Assembly: GCF_001988955.1 (NCBI RefSeq)
Contig: NZ_CP014263.1
Location: 3,814,001-3,878,000, forward strand
Length of the DNA stretch: 64,000 bases
Direction: 5' to 3'
Source of the DNA: Spirosoma montaniterrae
GTDB lineage: Bacteria; Bacteroidota; Bacteroidia; Cytophagales; Spirosomataceae
Shown: piece after piece, positions 51,572 through 60,892 of the stretch
Position numbering within the stretch: the stretch's first letter is position 1
Layout of the letters: every line of letters begins with the position of its first letter
The notes under the pieces: model-generated
Seen by the model: the letters and a program-made list of their open reading frames with translations, nothing else
Told to the model about the DNA's origin: nothing
Database searches by the model: none
Made by a program: the position numbers and the translations under genes

Positions 51572-52348
51572 ATGCAGCCATCTCACGCTCCTGCCATTGT
51601 TCAGTGCATTGATTTGCCAACCATTTGCTGGCAGGCTGATGTAGTATTTTCACTACGTAGTGGCCCGGCTGTTTTTCGATTTCGAGTAACTGACGATCAG
51701 GCTATTGTGTCGGCTTTGTTCGGTATGCTGCCCCCCAACGAGCAGACACGGGCCATGCGCTACCAGCAGCCTGCCGACCGGCTGCGCTTCGTGACGGGCC
51801 GGGGGCTGCTTCGTCTGCTTATTCACCGCTACACCGGCCTGCGTCCTATCGACGTGCCGCTTGTGGCCGGGCACAACCAAAAACCAGCCTTAGCAAACCG
51901 ACCTGATTTTCAGTTCAATGTGTCGCACGCGGGCGAGTGGCTGCTGCTGGCGTTCGGGCATCAGCCGATTGGTATAGACGTTGAGCCGATTCGGACTGAT
52001 TTTGCCTTTGCCGACATGCTCCCCACCAGTTTTTCCATTGACGAACAGCACTGGATAAACGCAGCCGATAGCCCGTCGAAGGCATTTTTCGACCTCTGGA
52101 CCCGGAAAGAAGCTCTTGCCAAAGCAGTCGCCAAAGGCATTGACGACGATTTTGCCCGGCTCCCCTGCCTGACGGGGCAACACATACTGCCCGCACATTG
52201 GATTGCCAACACCGACTTATGGCACGTCTACGGGTTTTCGGTGGCTAACGATTATGTAGCTGCACTCGCGTATCCACTCGCCACAAGTTACCCTCAGTTT
52301 TTTTCGCTCGACAAAACAAGTATCATCACAAACGTATATGACGCCTAA
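51572..52348 (+). CDS. 4'-phosphopantetheinyl transferase, Sfp type
   Basis: 258 residues. The Sfp signature is complete: FNVSHAGEWLLLAF, IGIDVEPIR (Mg-binding Asp and Glu), and FFDLWTRKEALAKAVAKGI (KEA motif). It moves phosphopantetheine from CoA to the serine of carrier domains, and should activate the two PCPs and the ACP of the megasynthases 3 kb upstream. Sfp-type enzymes are broad in substrate. It has its own -7 element and leads a plus-strand unit of glycosyltransferase genes. Its position supports the NRPS-PKS being functional. Confidence 0.9.
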   Translation: MQPSHAPAIVQCIDLPTICWQADVVFSLRSGPAVFRFRVTDDQAIVSALFGMLPPNEQTRAMRYQQPADRLRFVTGRGLLRLLIHRYTGLRPIDVPLVAGHNQKPALANRPDFQFNVSHAGEWLLLAFGHQPIGIDVEPIRTDFAFADMLPTSFSIDEQHWINAADSPSKAFFDLWTRKEALAKAVAKGIDDDFARLPCLTGQHILPAHWIANTDLWHVYGFSVANDYVAALAYPLATSYPQFFSLDKTSIITNVYDA

Positions 52349-52451
52349 CGGCGTTTTTACGACCGAATAAACAATAGTTGTTCCTGAACGTGCGATTTTG
52401 CTGACGAATCTGGACCAACACAGTCATATAGATAAACCCATCGTATCTGGT

Positions 52452-53573
52452 ATGCGAATTGGCATTGAAGCCCAGCGACTGTTACGCCCACACAAACACG
52501 GGATGGACATCGTTGCTTTAGAGGCACTCCGGGCTTTAGTACAACACCCGGAGCATGAGTTTTTTGTGTTTGTGAAACCCGATACGGCCCGCGCCGGTTT
52601 GCCCACTGCGCCGAATCTGACACTGATTGAGTTGCCCGGTGGACCGTACCCAATCTGGGAGCAGTACGCCCTGCCCAAAGCCGTTCGCGACTACAACCTC
52701 GACCTGCTGCACTGCACGGCCAACACCGCGCCCGTGCGCTGTTCGGTGCCGGTCGTGCTAACGTTGCACGACATCATTTTTCTGGAAAAAGCGGTAGTAG
52801 GCGGCAATTGGTATCAGCGATTGGGCAACCTGTACCGACGCTGGAACGTGCTGAACGTGGTAAAAACGGCCCACCAGATTATTACGGTTTCGGATTTTGA
52901 ACGGCAGCGCATCATCGACCACATGCACATCGATCCGGCGCGTATTGTCACGATTCACAACGCCGTAAGTCCGGCATTTCGGCTTGTCGACGAACCGGCC
53001 CGGCTGGCCGACGTTCGGGTACGTTACAAACTGCCCGATCAGTTTATTTTTTTCCTCGGCAACACCGACCCGAAAAAGAACGTACCGAATGTATTGAAAG
53101 CCTTGTTGTTACTGAAAAAACGGGGGCAACTTTCTTTGCCCTTCGTGATGTCGAACGTATCAAGAGCCTATGTTGAGGGGCTGCTGAACAGCATTGGCGG
53201 GCAAACGCTTTCGGAAAATATTATCCTGAGCGGCTACATTCCCAACGCCGAATTGCCATTGGTGTACAACTGCGCTACGGTCTTCATGTGCCCGTCGCTC
53301 CGCGAAAGTTTCGGCTTGCCTATTCTGGAGTCGATGGCCTGCGGAACGCCCGTACTAACGGCCAGCACGTCGGCCATGCCCGAAGTAGCGGGCGATGCGG
53401 CTCTGCTGGCCGACCCGGCTTCACCGCGGGCGATGGCCGACCAGCTTCACCGGCTGCTTACCGACGCCGGTCTGCGAGCCGATTTACGCCGTCGGGGACT
53501 GGCCCGCGCGGCTGGGTTTTCGTGGCAACACACGGCCTGTAAGCTGCTGGAGGTGTACAAAAATTGTCGTTGA
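52452..53573 (+). CDS. Glycosyltransferase family 4
   Basis: 373 residues from ATG 52452, where homology begins (MRIGIEAQRLLRPHKHGMDIVA); the in-frame TTG at 52398 would add an unlikely leader. GT-B fold: HCTANTAPVRCSVPVVLTLHDIIFLEK, ITVSDFERQRII, FFLGNTDPKKNVPNVLKAL, LSGYIPNAELPLVYNCATVFMCPSLRESFGLPILESMACGTPVLTA (EX7E region). Mannosyltransferase-like relatives are common in capsule and exopolysaccharide loci. It lies 103 bases after the PPTase gene and 20 bases before the next gene of the unit. Confidence 0.88.
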   Translation: MRIGIEAQRLLRPHKHGMDIVALEALRALVQHPEHEFFVFVKPDTARAGLPTAPNLTLIELPGGPYPIWEQYALPKAVRDYNLDLLHCTANTAPVRCSVPVVLTLHDIIFLEKAVVGGNWYQRLGNLYRRWNVLNVVKTAHQIITVSDFERQRIIDHMHIDPARIVTIHNAVSPAFRLVDEPARLADVRVRYKLPDQFIFFLGNTDPKKNVPNVLKALLLLKKRGQLSLPFVMSNVSRAYVEGLLNSIGGQTLSENIILSGYIPNAELPLVYNCATVFMCPSLRESFGLPILESMACGTPVLTASTSAMPEVAGDAALLADPASPRAMADQLHRLLTDAGLRADLRRRGLARAAGFSWQHTACKLLEVYKNCR

Positions 53574-53593
53574 TTTTGTTTGTTTCTGTTACT

Positions 53594-54547
53594 ATGCAAT
53601 CGCTATTGCTCAAAGTATTATACCTGTTTGCAGCCCTGCGATATCCGCGCTACAAAGGCGACCTGCGCTACTTTGTTCGGGATAATTTCTACGCCCGGCT
53701 GAGTCAGCTTCCGTTTTTCATACGCGATTATGCACAGAAGAAACCCTACAAAGTCATTGATTTTCAGGGCGAGTTTGAACATGAGCTACGCTACGTGCTG
53801 CCGTTTACTTACTGGCATTACCTGAACGGAACGCTGAAGCAAACCATATCCTGCCAGGCAACCAAACCGTTCTATTTTTTCAGCGAGAACCATACGGAGA
53901 AATATACGAAGCGAATTTGGCAGGATGGATACGGCAATTATAATTTCCCTAACATGACCCACAGCCCATCGTTCGATTATTCGAAGTGGGTGCCGGTGCC
54001 GTTTAAAAAACATTACCAGAACGACCTGTTTCGCTACGATAAACCGCTGCTGGTTATTGCCAATAAATACAACATTGAATGGGATAAGCCGCCGATCAAT
54101 TTCCTGAGCATCGACGCTTTAGACCGTATTGTCAGCACCTGCAAACACACGTATCAGATTGTATACAATCGCCCGCTGTCGACTCAGATCATTGGCGATA
54201 ACAGCGAGATTATGGACCTGAACGAACACGAGTGGTTGCGCCAACAGCACCCGGAGGTATTACTCATGAATGACCTCTACCAGACTCATAGCGACAAACT
54301 GATGAATTTCAACCAGTTGCAGCTTATGGTATATGCCAACGCCGACCGCTTTATTTCGATGCACGGCGGCACAGCCGCTTTAGCCAGCTATTTCGGCGGC
54401 ATCAATATTATTCTATCACATCCGGGCGGGGGGTTTGAGCATTATTTCGACGAATACAGTACTATTTTCCCGGCATTTTCCGGGGCGAAAATTCTCCACG
54501 CCAAATGTGCTGATGACGTTTTCGAGTACGTAAACCGCTATTTTTAA
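53594..54547 (+). CDS. Putative glycosyltransferase of unrecognised family
   Basis: 317 residues from ATG 53594; an in-frame TTG at 53564 overlaps the GT4 gene. I do not recognise the family with confidence. The C-terminal third (DRFISMHGGTAALASYFGG, INIILSHPGGGFEHYFDEY) has the loop-strand pattern of a GT-B donor site and recalls GT61/DUF563-like enzymes. The N-terminal half is rich in Tyr, Phe and Lys (FEHELRYVLPFTYWHYLNG, ENHTEKYTKRIW). No signal peptide or transmembrane helix. Flanked by GT4 and fucosyltransferase genes at short spacing, so a sugar-transfer role in the same polysaccharide is probable. Confidence 0.6.
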   Translation: MQSLLLKVLYLFAALRYPRYKGDLRYFVRDNFYARLSQLPFFIRDYAQKKPYKVIDFQGEFEHELRYVLPFTYWHYLNGTLKQTISCQATKPFYFFSENHTEKYTKRIWQDGYGNYNFPNMTHSPSFDYSKWVPVPFKKHYQNDLFRYDKPLLVIANKYNIEWDKPPINFLSIDALDRIVSTCKHTYQIVYNRPLSTQIIGDNSEIMDLNEHEWLRQQHPEVLLMNDLYQTHSDKLMNFNQLQLMVYANADRFISMHGGTAALASYFGGINIILSHPGGGFEHYFDEYSTIFPAFSGAKILHAKCADDVFEYVNRYF

Positions 54548-54569
54548 AAATACAGGCAGGCATTTAACT

Positions 54570-55439
54570 ATGGTGATTACGTCTATTACGAGTGGGTTAG
54601 GCAATCAGCTTTTTCAGTATGCCATAGGTCGGCGGCTGGCTCTGCAAAACCAGGCCGACCTATGGTTCGACCTGCGCTATTACCACCAGACTTACGAAAC
54701 CGATACGGTACGGCATTTTAAGTTAGATCGGTTTTCTATCGATTACAACGTGCTCGACACGTCGTTGTATCGTTACATTCAGAAAGCATCGCGGTTGTTG
54801 CTGAACCGCTCGCTGCCCGGTTTGATTAAAACCTATACGGAACCCCATTTTCATTACGACCCAGCCGCAATACATTTACGCGCTCCTTTTCTTATGCTCA
54901 ACGGCTATTGGCAGACTGAGCAATATTTTGCCGATTGTGCCGATCAGATTCGGCAGGAGCTTACCTTTCGGAGGCAGGCTGGGCCGCGCTTTTCAGCGTA
55001 CAAACAGGCCATCGCACAAAGCCAGACACCGGTATCGGTACACGTTCGGCGGGGCGACTACGTAACACACGCCGATTTCAGTAAATCGTTCGGATTCATT
55101 GGGTTAGATTATTATATGGCTGCCATCAGCAGGCTGAAAACGCAGGTAGCCAATCCAACGCTTTTTATTTTCAGCGATGATCCCGATTGGGTGCGCCAGA
55201 ACTTACTGGTCGATTTGCCGCACGAATTTGTCGTGAACGAAGGAACCGACGCCGAAGTCGATGATCTGGAACTGATGAGCCTGTGCCGACATCACATCAT
55301 TGCCAACAGCTCGTTTAGCTGGTGGGGTGCCTGGCTCAATCCAGCCCCTGATAAAGTAGTAATTGCTCCTAAAATCTGGTTTAGCAATAAACCGTTCGAT
55401 ACCAGCGATCTGACTCCGTCATCCTGGCTGCGCCTGTAA
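54570..55439 (+). CDS. Alpha-1,2-fucosyltransferase family (GT11)
   Basis: 289 residues. It opens with SGLGNQLFQYAIGRRLALQ and has VSVHVRRGDYVTH (the GDP-fucose-binding HxRRGDY motif), FIFSDDPDWVRQNL and HHIIANSSFSWWGAWLNP. This is the complete GT11 signature. It transfers fucose from GDP-fucose to galactose or another sugar, so the polysaccharide of this locus very probably carries fucose. It lies 22 bases after the unrecognised glycosyltransferase gene and 29 before the acetyltransferase gene. Confidence 0.92.
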   Translation: MVITSITSGLGNQLFQYAIGRRLALQNQADLWFDLRYYHQTYETDTVRHFKLDRFSIDYNVLDTSLYRYIQKASRLLLNRSLPGLIKTYTEPHFHYDPAAIHLRAPFLMLNGYWQTEQYFADCADQIRQELTFRRQAGPRFSAYKQAIAQSQTPVSVHVRRGDYVTHADFSKSFGFIGLDYYMAAISRLKTQVANPTLFIFSDDPDWVRQNLLVDLPHEFVVNEGTDAEVDDLELMSLCRHHIIANSSFSWWGAWLNPAPDKVVIAPKIWFSNKPFDTSDLTPSSWLRL

Positions 55440-55468
55440 TACCTGACTATGTTCTGTCGTAACTGTTT

Positions 55469-56104
55469 ATGCCACTCAAAAACTACCTCGACCAACGGCC
55501 TGCTCTGAAGCGGTGGGTGCATTATCTTCTGATTCCGCCCGGAGAGGCCCGGCCCCGGCGATGGGTTAGCTGGTTTGTGAATCCGTTCATTCATCAACGT
55601 CATGCGAAAGCCCGCATACGCTCGTCGGTGCGGTTGGATGTGCTGCCGTTCAATTCATTCATGCTGGGAGCCGGTAGTCTGATCGAAGCTTTCAGCGTGG
55701 TGAACAACGGCGTTGGGCCGGTTGAGATTGGCATGAATACGCTGTTGGGCATTGGAGCCGTGATAATTGGGCCGGTGCGTATCGGCAACAACGTGATTAT
55801 GGCGCAGCACGTGGTGCTATCGGGGCTAAATCATGGGTATGAAGACATCAATTTGCCCATTCGGGAGCAACCCGTTACTACCAAACCCATTGTTGTTGAA
55901 GACGATTGCTGGATTGGGGCTAACGTAACCATCACGGCAGGTGTAACCGTTGGGCGGCATTCGGTTGTGGCGGGTGGCAGCGTCGTCACGCGCGACGTAC
56001 CGCCTTTCAGCGTAGTGGGTGGCAATCCGGCCCGGCTGCTCAAGCAATATAGCACCGACACCAACCAGTGGGAATCTGTCAATCGCAGCGTCAAATCTGA
56101 CTGA
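55469..56104 (+). CDS. Hexapeptide-repeat acyltransferase
   Basis: 211 residues with left-handed beta-helix repeats: VEIGMNTLLGIGAVIIGPVRIGNNVIMAQHVVL, then IVVEDDCWIGANVTITAGVTVGRHSVVAGGSVVTRDVPPFSVVGGNPARLLKQY, the classical end of the WcaF/WbbJ family. It probably O-acetylates a sugar of the exopolysaccharide. Last gene of the PPTase-led plus-strand unit. Its end overlaps the end of the convergent GT1 gene by 14 bases, so there is no space for a terminator outside coding sequence. Confidence 0.88.
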   Translation: MPLKNYLDQRPALKRWVHYLLIPPGEARPRRWVSWFVNPFIHQRHAKARIRSSVRLDVLPFNSFMLGAGSLIEAFSVVNNGVGPVEIGMNTLLGIGAVIIGPVRIGNNVIMAQHVVLSGLNHGYEDINLPIREQPVTTKPIVVEDDCWIGANVTITAGVTVGRHSVVAGGSVVTRDVPPFSVVGGNPARLLKQYSTDTNQWESVNRSVKSD

Positions 56105-57272
56105 TGACCCGTTCAAACTCTTCGGCTCGCTTCGCCCAGGTATTATTCCGGGCCATTTGTATGCGTTCGGTTACGCGGGCAGAGCTGTTATCGACCAACG
56201 CCCGACGCAGGGCTGCTACAAAATCGTCGGGCTGATCGGCTCGCTCAATAACACCGTCGAAGTCGTCCAGAATTGAAAAGTTTGTTGACACAACCGGCAA
56301 ACCAGCCGCAAGATATTCGTTGATTTTCAGCGGATAAATGGTGTACGTATGCTCGTTTCGGGTAAACGGAATCATGGCCGCGCTCATCCGGCCCAGCAGC
56401 GCAGGCAGTTCGGCGGGGGCAAGGGGTGGAATGAACTGCACATTCGGGCAACCGCCCAGTTGCTGTAGAATGGCGGCATCATCGAGCTTACCAATGAACT
56501 GAAAATCAACATCGGGCATGGCCTGTACGCAGTGCGCTACCAGCCGCAGGTCGATACGGTTGTCGGCAGTGCCCAGATAACCGATAATTGGGCGGCTCTC
56601 CGGCGCAGGCCGGACTACTTGCTGCGCCTGATGAAACAAGTCGAAGTTAACGCCATTTTTTACGCAGAACGTGCGGGGCTGAATAGTCTCTTTCGCCCGG
56701 CGCAAGGTTTCGGACGTAGTTACTACGGCATCGACCCGGCGCAGGTATTGCTGCTCGTAGCGGGAGCCGTGCCGCCCCGACCAGCCGTTGGCCGTTATTT
56801 CATCGAAGCAATAATAAATTGTTGCCCACTCGTTAAGCCTGCTGAGCATCGAAAGCCCGTATACCGGATTAAACGCATTGATAATCAACGGTTTTTGCAT
56901 ACCCAACCGCTTCATTGTCTGCCGCAGTCCCCGAAGCATCCGTCGGCTGTTCCAGGCATGGAGCCGGTCGTGCAAATTTGCCGACAGCCAGTTGATGGGC
57001 AACATCGGAGCCGGGTTCCAGACGTAAAGTTCTCCCCCGTTTTCAACCGATTTAATCAAGAGCGGATCTTGCAGCCGAAGTACGCGCCCGACGGGTAGGG
57101 TTTCGCGGCCCCAAACAGCCTTTGCAACGTCTTTTGCGGTGTACTGATAGTCGACGTACAGCACCCGATGGTTGCGGGCAGCCAGTTCGGTCATTAGTTG
57201 TACTACCGCCTTCTGGTAAGGTCCTTCCCACGATGTTTGCCCAACGCAAATGATGCTGTCAAACGGACTCAT
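56091..57272 (-). CDS. Glycosyltransferase family 1
   Basis: 393 residues from ATG 57270-57272 (MSPFDSIICVGQTSWEGPYQKAVVQLMTEL), which overlaps the GT2 stop by 14 bases; an upstream in-frame start at 57395 lies deep inside the GT2 gene and adds a low-complexity leader. GT-B fold: VLYVDYQYTAKDV, YYCFDEITANGW, VVTTSETLRRAKE, IIGYLGTADNRIDLRLV, FIPPLAPAELPALLGRMSAAMIPFTRNEHTYTIYPLKINEYLAAGLPVVST. This is the Bacteroidota glycosyltransferase group related to teichuronic acid/TuaH-type enzymes. Last gene of the seven-gene minus-strand operon. Confidence 0.85.
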   Translation of the reverse strand: MSPFDSIICVGQTSWEGPYQKAVVQLMTELAARNHRVLYVDYQYTAKDVAKAVWGRETLPVGRVLRLQDPLLIKSVENGGELYVWNPAPMLPINWLSANLHDRLHAWNSRRMLRGLRQTMKRLGMQKPLIINAFNPVYGLSMLSRLNEWATIYYCFDEITANGWSGRHGSRYEQQYLRRVDAVVTTSETLRRAKETIQPRTFCVKNGVNFDLFHQAQQVVRPAPESRPIIGYLGTADNRIDLRLVAHCVQAMPDVDFQFIGKLDDAAILQQLGGCPNVQFIPPLAPAELPALLGRMSAAMIPFTRNEHTYTIYPLKINEYLAAGLPVVSTNFSILDDFDGVIERADQPDDFVAALRRALVDNSSARVTERIQMARNNTWAKRAEEFERVISQI

Positions 57273-58167
57273 AGCTATCTGACGTGGGCGTCGGAGACGT
57301 TTTTTTAGCGAATTTAGGATCGTCGAGGTCGGTGGGTTGCCGCTGGCTGAAGTAGAGACTGAACTGCCACGAAAGTTCTTTCCAGACGCGCTCAACCAAC
57401 GCCTGCCCGAAGGTGCCGCTTCGCTGGAGCGTGCGCGGACCCGTCCAGGCGCGGGCCTTATTGCTACGCACCTGCCGAACCTTGCCGTATGGCATCAGAT
57501 CTAAACACAACCGCCCATCGTCGCCCCAGAAATTAGTAATGATGAAACCTACCTTCAGGCCGTATTCTTTGACATAGCCCATGCTGATGCCGTAAGCGTT
57601 CAGATACGGACGCTTAATCTGGCGAAATTCGGCGACGGCATCTTTCATGACTTCGAGCAGGGCCAGTTTCCAGCGCGGGAAGCCCGGTTCACTAATAAAC
57701 GAATAACGACCATATACGCACACCACCCCCGGTTTCGCCAGCACCTTCATCATCTTATCGACCCAGCAATCGGGGTAAAAACAATCGGCGTCGGCCAGCA
57801 GAATGTAGGTGCCAGCGGCATTTTCCTGCCCAAACTGACGCGCCGGACCGCACCCCTGTTTCTTCTCAAACAGCGATTTTACGTGCAGCCGATCCAGTGT
57901 TTGCTGGGTTTTATCCGCCGAGTTGTTGTTGATGACAATAATCTCGAACGGAACCGTTGTTTTCTGCTTCGACAAACTGGCTAAGCATCGCAGGATGTTC
58001 ACTTCTTCGTTATAAGCCGCAATCATCACACTCACAGCGGGCGTACTGCTTTGTACGCGGTCGAGGTCACGGTTTACAGCGTCGAAAACGCTATCGGGTA
58101 TGTCTTCGTAGCGGGCATAGTCGAAGCGAAATGGCGTCAGCCAGGCGGGGTTAGTAAACAGGTGCAT
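57259..58167 (-). CDS. Glycosyltransferase family 2
   Basis: 302 residues: VSVMIAAYNEEVNILRCLASLSKQ, FEIIVINNNSADKTQQTL, GCGPARQFGQENAAGTYILLADADCFYPDCW (DAD metal-binding site), then a soluble C-terminal region with WGDDGRLCLDL. No transmembrane helix. It probably adds one sugar to the lipid-linked repeat unit. It overlaps the O-antigen ligase gene upstream by 17 bases and the GT1 gene downstream by 14, typical of a tightly packed operon. Confidence 0.85.
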   Translation of the reverse strand: MHLFTNPAWLTPFRFDYARYEDIPDSVFDAVNRDLDRVQSSTPAVSVMIAAYNEEVNILRCLASLSKQKTTVPFEIIVINNNSADKTQQTLDRLHVKSLFEKKQGCGPARQFGQENAAGTYILLADADCFYPDCWVDKMMKVLAKPGVVCVYGRYSFISEPGFPRWKLALLEVMKDAVAEFRQIKRPYLNAYGISMGYVKEYGLKVGFIITNFWGDDGRLCLDLMPYGKVRQVRSNKARAWTGPRTLQRSGTFGQALVERVWKELSWQFSLYFSQRQPTDLDDPKFAKKTSPTPTSDSYESV

Positions 58168-59644
58168 AGCGTTGTTGATTGGCGTAACGGCTGGCTGGCC
58201 GGGCCAGCTCTTCGGGTTCAGTGTCCCACCGTTTACAGGTTGTGAAGAGGATTGACGTAATGTACAGCGTTGTGCTGGTTGGAAACTGCCCCAGAATCGG
58301 GTTTGAATAGCTGGTCAAAGCCATTCCTACGAACTCAGCCAACAGGGCAATCATAACGATTCTCAACCAATTGTCGTTGAGCTGCCAGATGGCGCGTACA
58401 CCCAGCAGCACAATCCCGATGAGCATCAGTATATAAATGGAGACGCCCACTATGCCCGTTTCGATCCAGAGCTGAACATACCAGCTATCGGGGGCAATTT
58501 GTGCGGCAAAATGGTTCGGCGAAAACCGCACACCGGCCCCCGACGACGAACCGATACCGGCCCCAAACGGCAGGTCTTTCATGTAGTTACGAAGCTTCTG
58601 CTGATTTTCGAGCCGGACTAAAAACGAAGCATCCTGCGTTGGCCGAAGGGCTGTTCGGATGCGGTAAATCTGGTAGTTCGAATCGCCGAGGTGCGTAAAC
58701 ATCAGGATTGCCAGAACAGGGGCCGCCACGGCAATACCCCGCAAAACCGGTCCGACGCGTCGCAGCATAAAGAGGTAAACCGGATAGCCCCCAACCAGTA
58801 CAAACAACGCACTACGCGTACCCGAAACGGCAAAACCCCAGAAATAAATTGCAGCCAGAAAGACAAATAAAACCTTACGAATCAGCGACCTGTCTTCAAA
58901 AAACCAGATTAGACACAGTAGCGTAACGCCTGCCATTTCAGAACCGAACTGCCCGGCGTCGGAATAAAACGAAAAACTACGCAACTGCCCCCACAGAACG
59001 TGCGTCCGCTCGGCCCCCGACGCGAGCCAGGCTTGTTCGGAAGGTGTCAGCCCGATGTACTGCTGTTTGAATGCCCATAAAGCCCCCAGAAACGACCAGG
59101 TTAGCCAGATTCCAACAAACCATCGAATATCTCTCCGGCTGATGGGCAGCACCAGCACGACGATTGCCATCAAAAACCAGTTGAGCGAGAACGACCGGAT
59201 GTGATAAAACCAGGCAGGTCGGTACGGCGCATCGGGGTTGAAATATTCAAGTAACGTGTAGGCCAGCCAGATAATAATCAGCAGGAATACCGGGTGCTTC
59301 AGCCGTTTCCAGTCCATGCGTTTGCCGTTCAGAAACGCGCTGACCAACGTCAATACCAGCAATCCATCGAGCACGGTTCCCATCGGGAAGTCGATGGTCA
59401 GGAAGCGTGTCATACTGAGCATAAAGCTCAAGTTGAGGTAAATAAACAGCCCGATTTTAGGCTGAACCAGTATACTGCCCAGTACAAAAACACCCACTGG
59501 CAAACCTACTGCCATCAGGCCACCCAATATGCCGAAATTACCGATTAGCCAGCCCGTTGCTGCGGCATATAGCCCTACCAGCAGGCCAGATACCCATTGG
59601 TTGCTACGGAGTTGATCGGTCAGGGTTATGCTTCGGTCGAACAT
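58151..59644 (-). CDS. O-antigen ligase/polymerase family protein (Wzy/WaaL type)
   Basis: 497 residues with at least ten transmembrane helices and a large periplasmic loop near 310-400 (RIRTALRPTQDASFLVRLENQQKLRNYMKDLPFGAGIGSSSGAG, SWYVQLWIETGIVG), the Wzy_C pattern. Given the flippase and co-polymerase in the same region, it most likely polymerises repeat units, though a ligase role is equally compatible with the family. The C-terminal tail is cytoplasmic and basic. Confidence 0.85.
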   Translation of the reverse strand: MFDRSITLTDQLRSNQWVSGLLVGLYAAATGWLIGNFGILGGLMAVGLPVGVFVLGSILVQPKIGLFIYLNLSFMLSMTRFLTIDFPMGTVLDGLLVLTLVSAFLNGKRMDWKRLKHPVFLLIIIWLAYTLLEYFNPDAPYRPAWFYHIRSFSLNWFLMAIVVLVLPISRRDIRWFVGIWLTWSFLGALWAFKQQYIGLTPSEQAWLASGAERTHVLWGQLRSFSFYSDAGQFGSEMAGVTLLCLIWFFEDRSLIRKVLFVFLAAIYFWGFAVSGTRSALFVLVGGYPVYLFMLRRVGPVLRGIAVAAPVLAILMFTHLGDSNYQIYRIRTALRPTQDASFLVRLENQQKLRNYMKDLPFGAGIGSSSGAGVRFSPNHFAAQIAPDSWYVQLWIETGIVGVSIYILMLIGIVLLGVRAIWQLNDNWLRIVMIALLAEFVGMALTSYSNPILGQFPTSTTLYITSILFTTCKRWDTEPEELARPASRYANQQRYAPVY

Positions 59645-59648
59645 TGCT

Positions 59649-60887
59649 TTATACGGCTCGTTGTGCTTTTACCCACATTCCCGACAGATTCCCCTGCCGG
59701 AATCGGGCAAAACCCAACAATACACACCAGTTCATAAACACAAAATAAAACGGCACAAACGTGAGTTTCCAGCGTGTTTGGCGGCTTTCGAGTAAATACC
59801 CTACGTAGGCTGTGAGGTAAAAAATGGTTTGCAACCCAAACAAAGCCCACCAGAAACCGGGCATCGGCAAGCCATTGAGTGGGCCGGGTTGCGTGAGCAT
59901 AAACAGATTGAGCAATAGCAGCAAGGGTAAACAGAAGGGCGTAACGGCCCACCGAAGCACCCGATGCGAAACGTACTGAAAACTGAGCCAGCCATACTGA
60001 AAAATGTTGAGCAGATGCCCCAGCCGCCAGATCGATTGGAAACCGCCCGTAGCAATGCGTATCTTACGTTTCATCTCTTCGCTCACTGAGTGCGAAGGCC
60101 GTTCGAGGGCGTAGGCATCGGGCGCGTAGGCAACGCGATACCCCCGGCCCGCAATACGAAGCGAGATCATAAAATCGTCGAGCAGGGTGTCTGTTTCAAC
60201 CGGCTCGTAGAGATTTGTGCGCACCGCAAACAGTTCGCCAGCCGCGCCCACAATGGTATGCAATTGCGCATCGAGCCGTTTTAAAAACGATTCGTATCGC
60301 CAGTAAAGCCCCTCGCCACTGCCTGCTGCCGCTTCTGCCGAATGAACGCTGATTCGTTTTTCGCCGGTAACGGCTCCCACTTCTTCGTCGGAAAACCAGT
60401 TGACCAAACGGCTAATAGCTTCCTTATTCAACTGCGTATTGGCGTCTGTGAACACTGTAATGGGCGTTTGTACATAACGCATGGCCTTGTTCATGGCCGC
60501 TACTTTGCCCATCCGCTGATTGCCCGACAACACGGTAAGATTCGGGACGTCGGCTTTCCGGCTGTCGAGATATGCTGCCGAGCCATCGGTTGAGCCTTCG
60601 ATAACAAACAGTAAATGCAACCGCCCGGCAGGATAGTCCTGGTCTAAACAATTCTGAAGCTTTTGGGGCAGATAGTCGAGTTCGTTGTATGCCGGTACAA
60701 TCAGGGTCACGTCGGGCCAAGGGGTGCCTGCCAATGAAAAGCCACCCGGTTCTTTCCGCCGACCGCGAAGCTTTACCAGCACCCACGTTAGAAGGCCGTA
60801 TCCTATGTATGTATAGAACACGAGAAAGGCCAGCACAACGAATGTAAGACTAACGATACCGTAAATCATGCTCATTGGCGTTTCCAT
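59649..60887 (-). CDS. Membrane glycosyltransferase family 2
   Basis: 412 residues from ATG 60885-60887; upstream in-frame starts to 60965 lie inside the preceding gene. TM1 (about 10-30: IVSLTFVVLAFLVFYTYIGYG), GT2 domain (VTLIVPAYNELDYLPQKLQNCL, LLFVIEGSTDGSAAYL, PITVFTDANTQLNKEAI with DAN, GEKRI, DDFMISLRIAGRGYRVAYAPDA, MKRKIRIATGGFQSIWR), and three C-terminal helices. Same class as NodC/cellulose synthase-like enzymes, so it may be processive. It begins 5 bases after the preceding stop in the operon. Confidence 0.87.
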   Translation of the reverse strand: METPMSMIYGIVSLTFVVLAFLVFYTYIGYGLLTWVLVKLRGRRKEPGGFSLAGTPWPDVTLIVPAYNELDYLPQKLQNCLDQDYPAGRLHLLFVIEGSTDGSAAYLDSRKADVPNLTVLSGNQRMGKVAAMNKAMRYVQTPITVFTDANTQLNKEAISRLVNWFSDEEVGAVTGEKRISVHSAEAAAGSGEGLYWRYESFLKRLDAQLHTIVGAAGELFAVRTNLYEPVETDTLLDDFMISLRIAGRGYRVAYAPDAYALERPSHSVSEEMKRKIRIATGGFQSIWRLGHLLNIFQYGWLSFQYVSHRVLRWAVTPFCLPLLLLLNLFMLTQPGPLNGLPMPGFWWALFGLQTIFYLTAYVGYLLESRQTRWKLTFVPFYFVFMNWCVLLGFARFRQGNLSGMWVKAQRAV

Positions 60888-60892
60888 TTGCG

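Noticed and set aside
57273..57395. GT1 start at 57395
   Set aside because: The extension is Ser-rich low complexity read from inside the GT2 gene; family similarity starts at ATG 57272.
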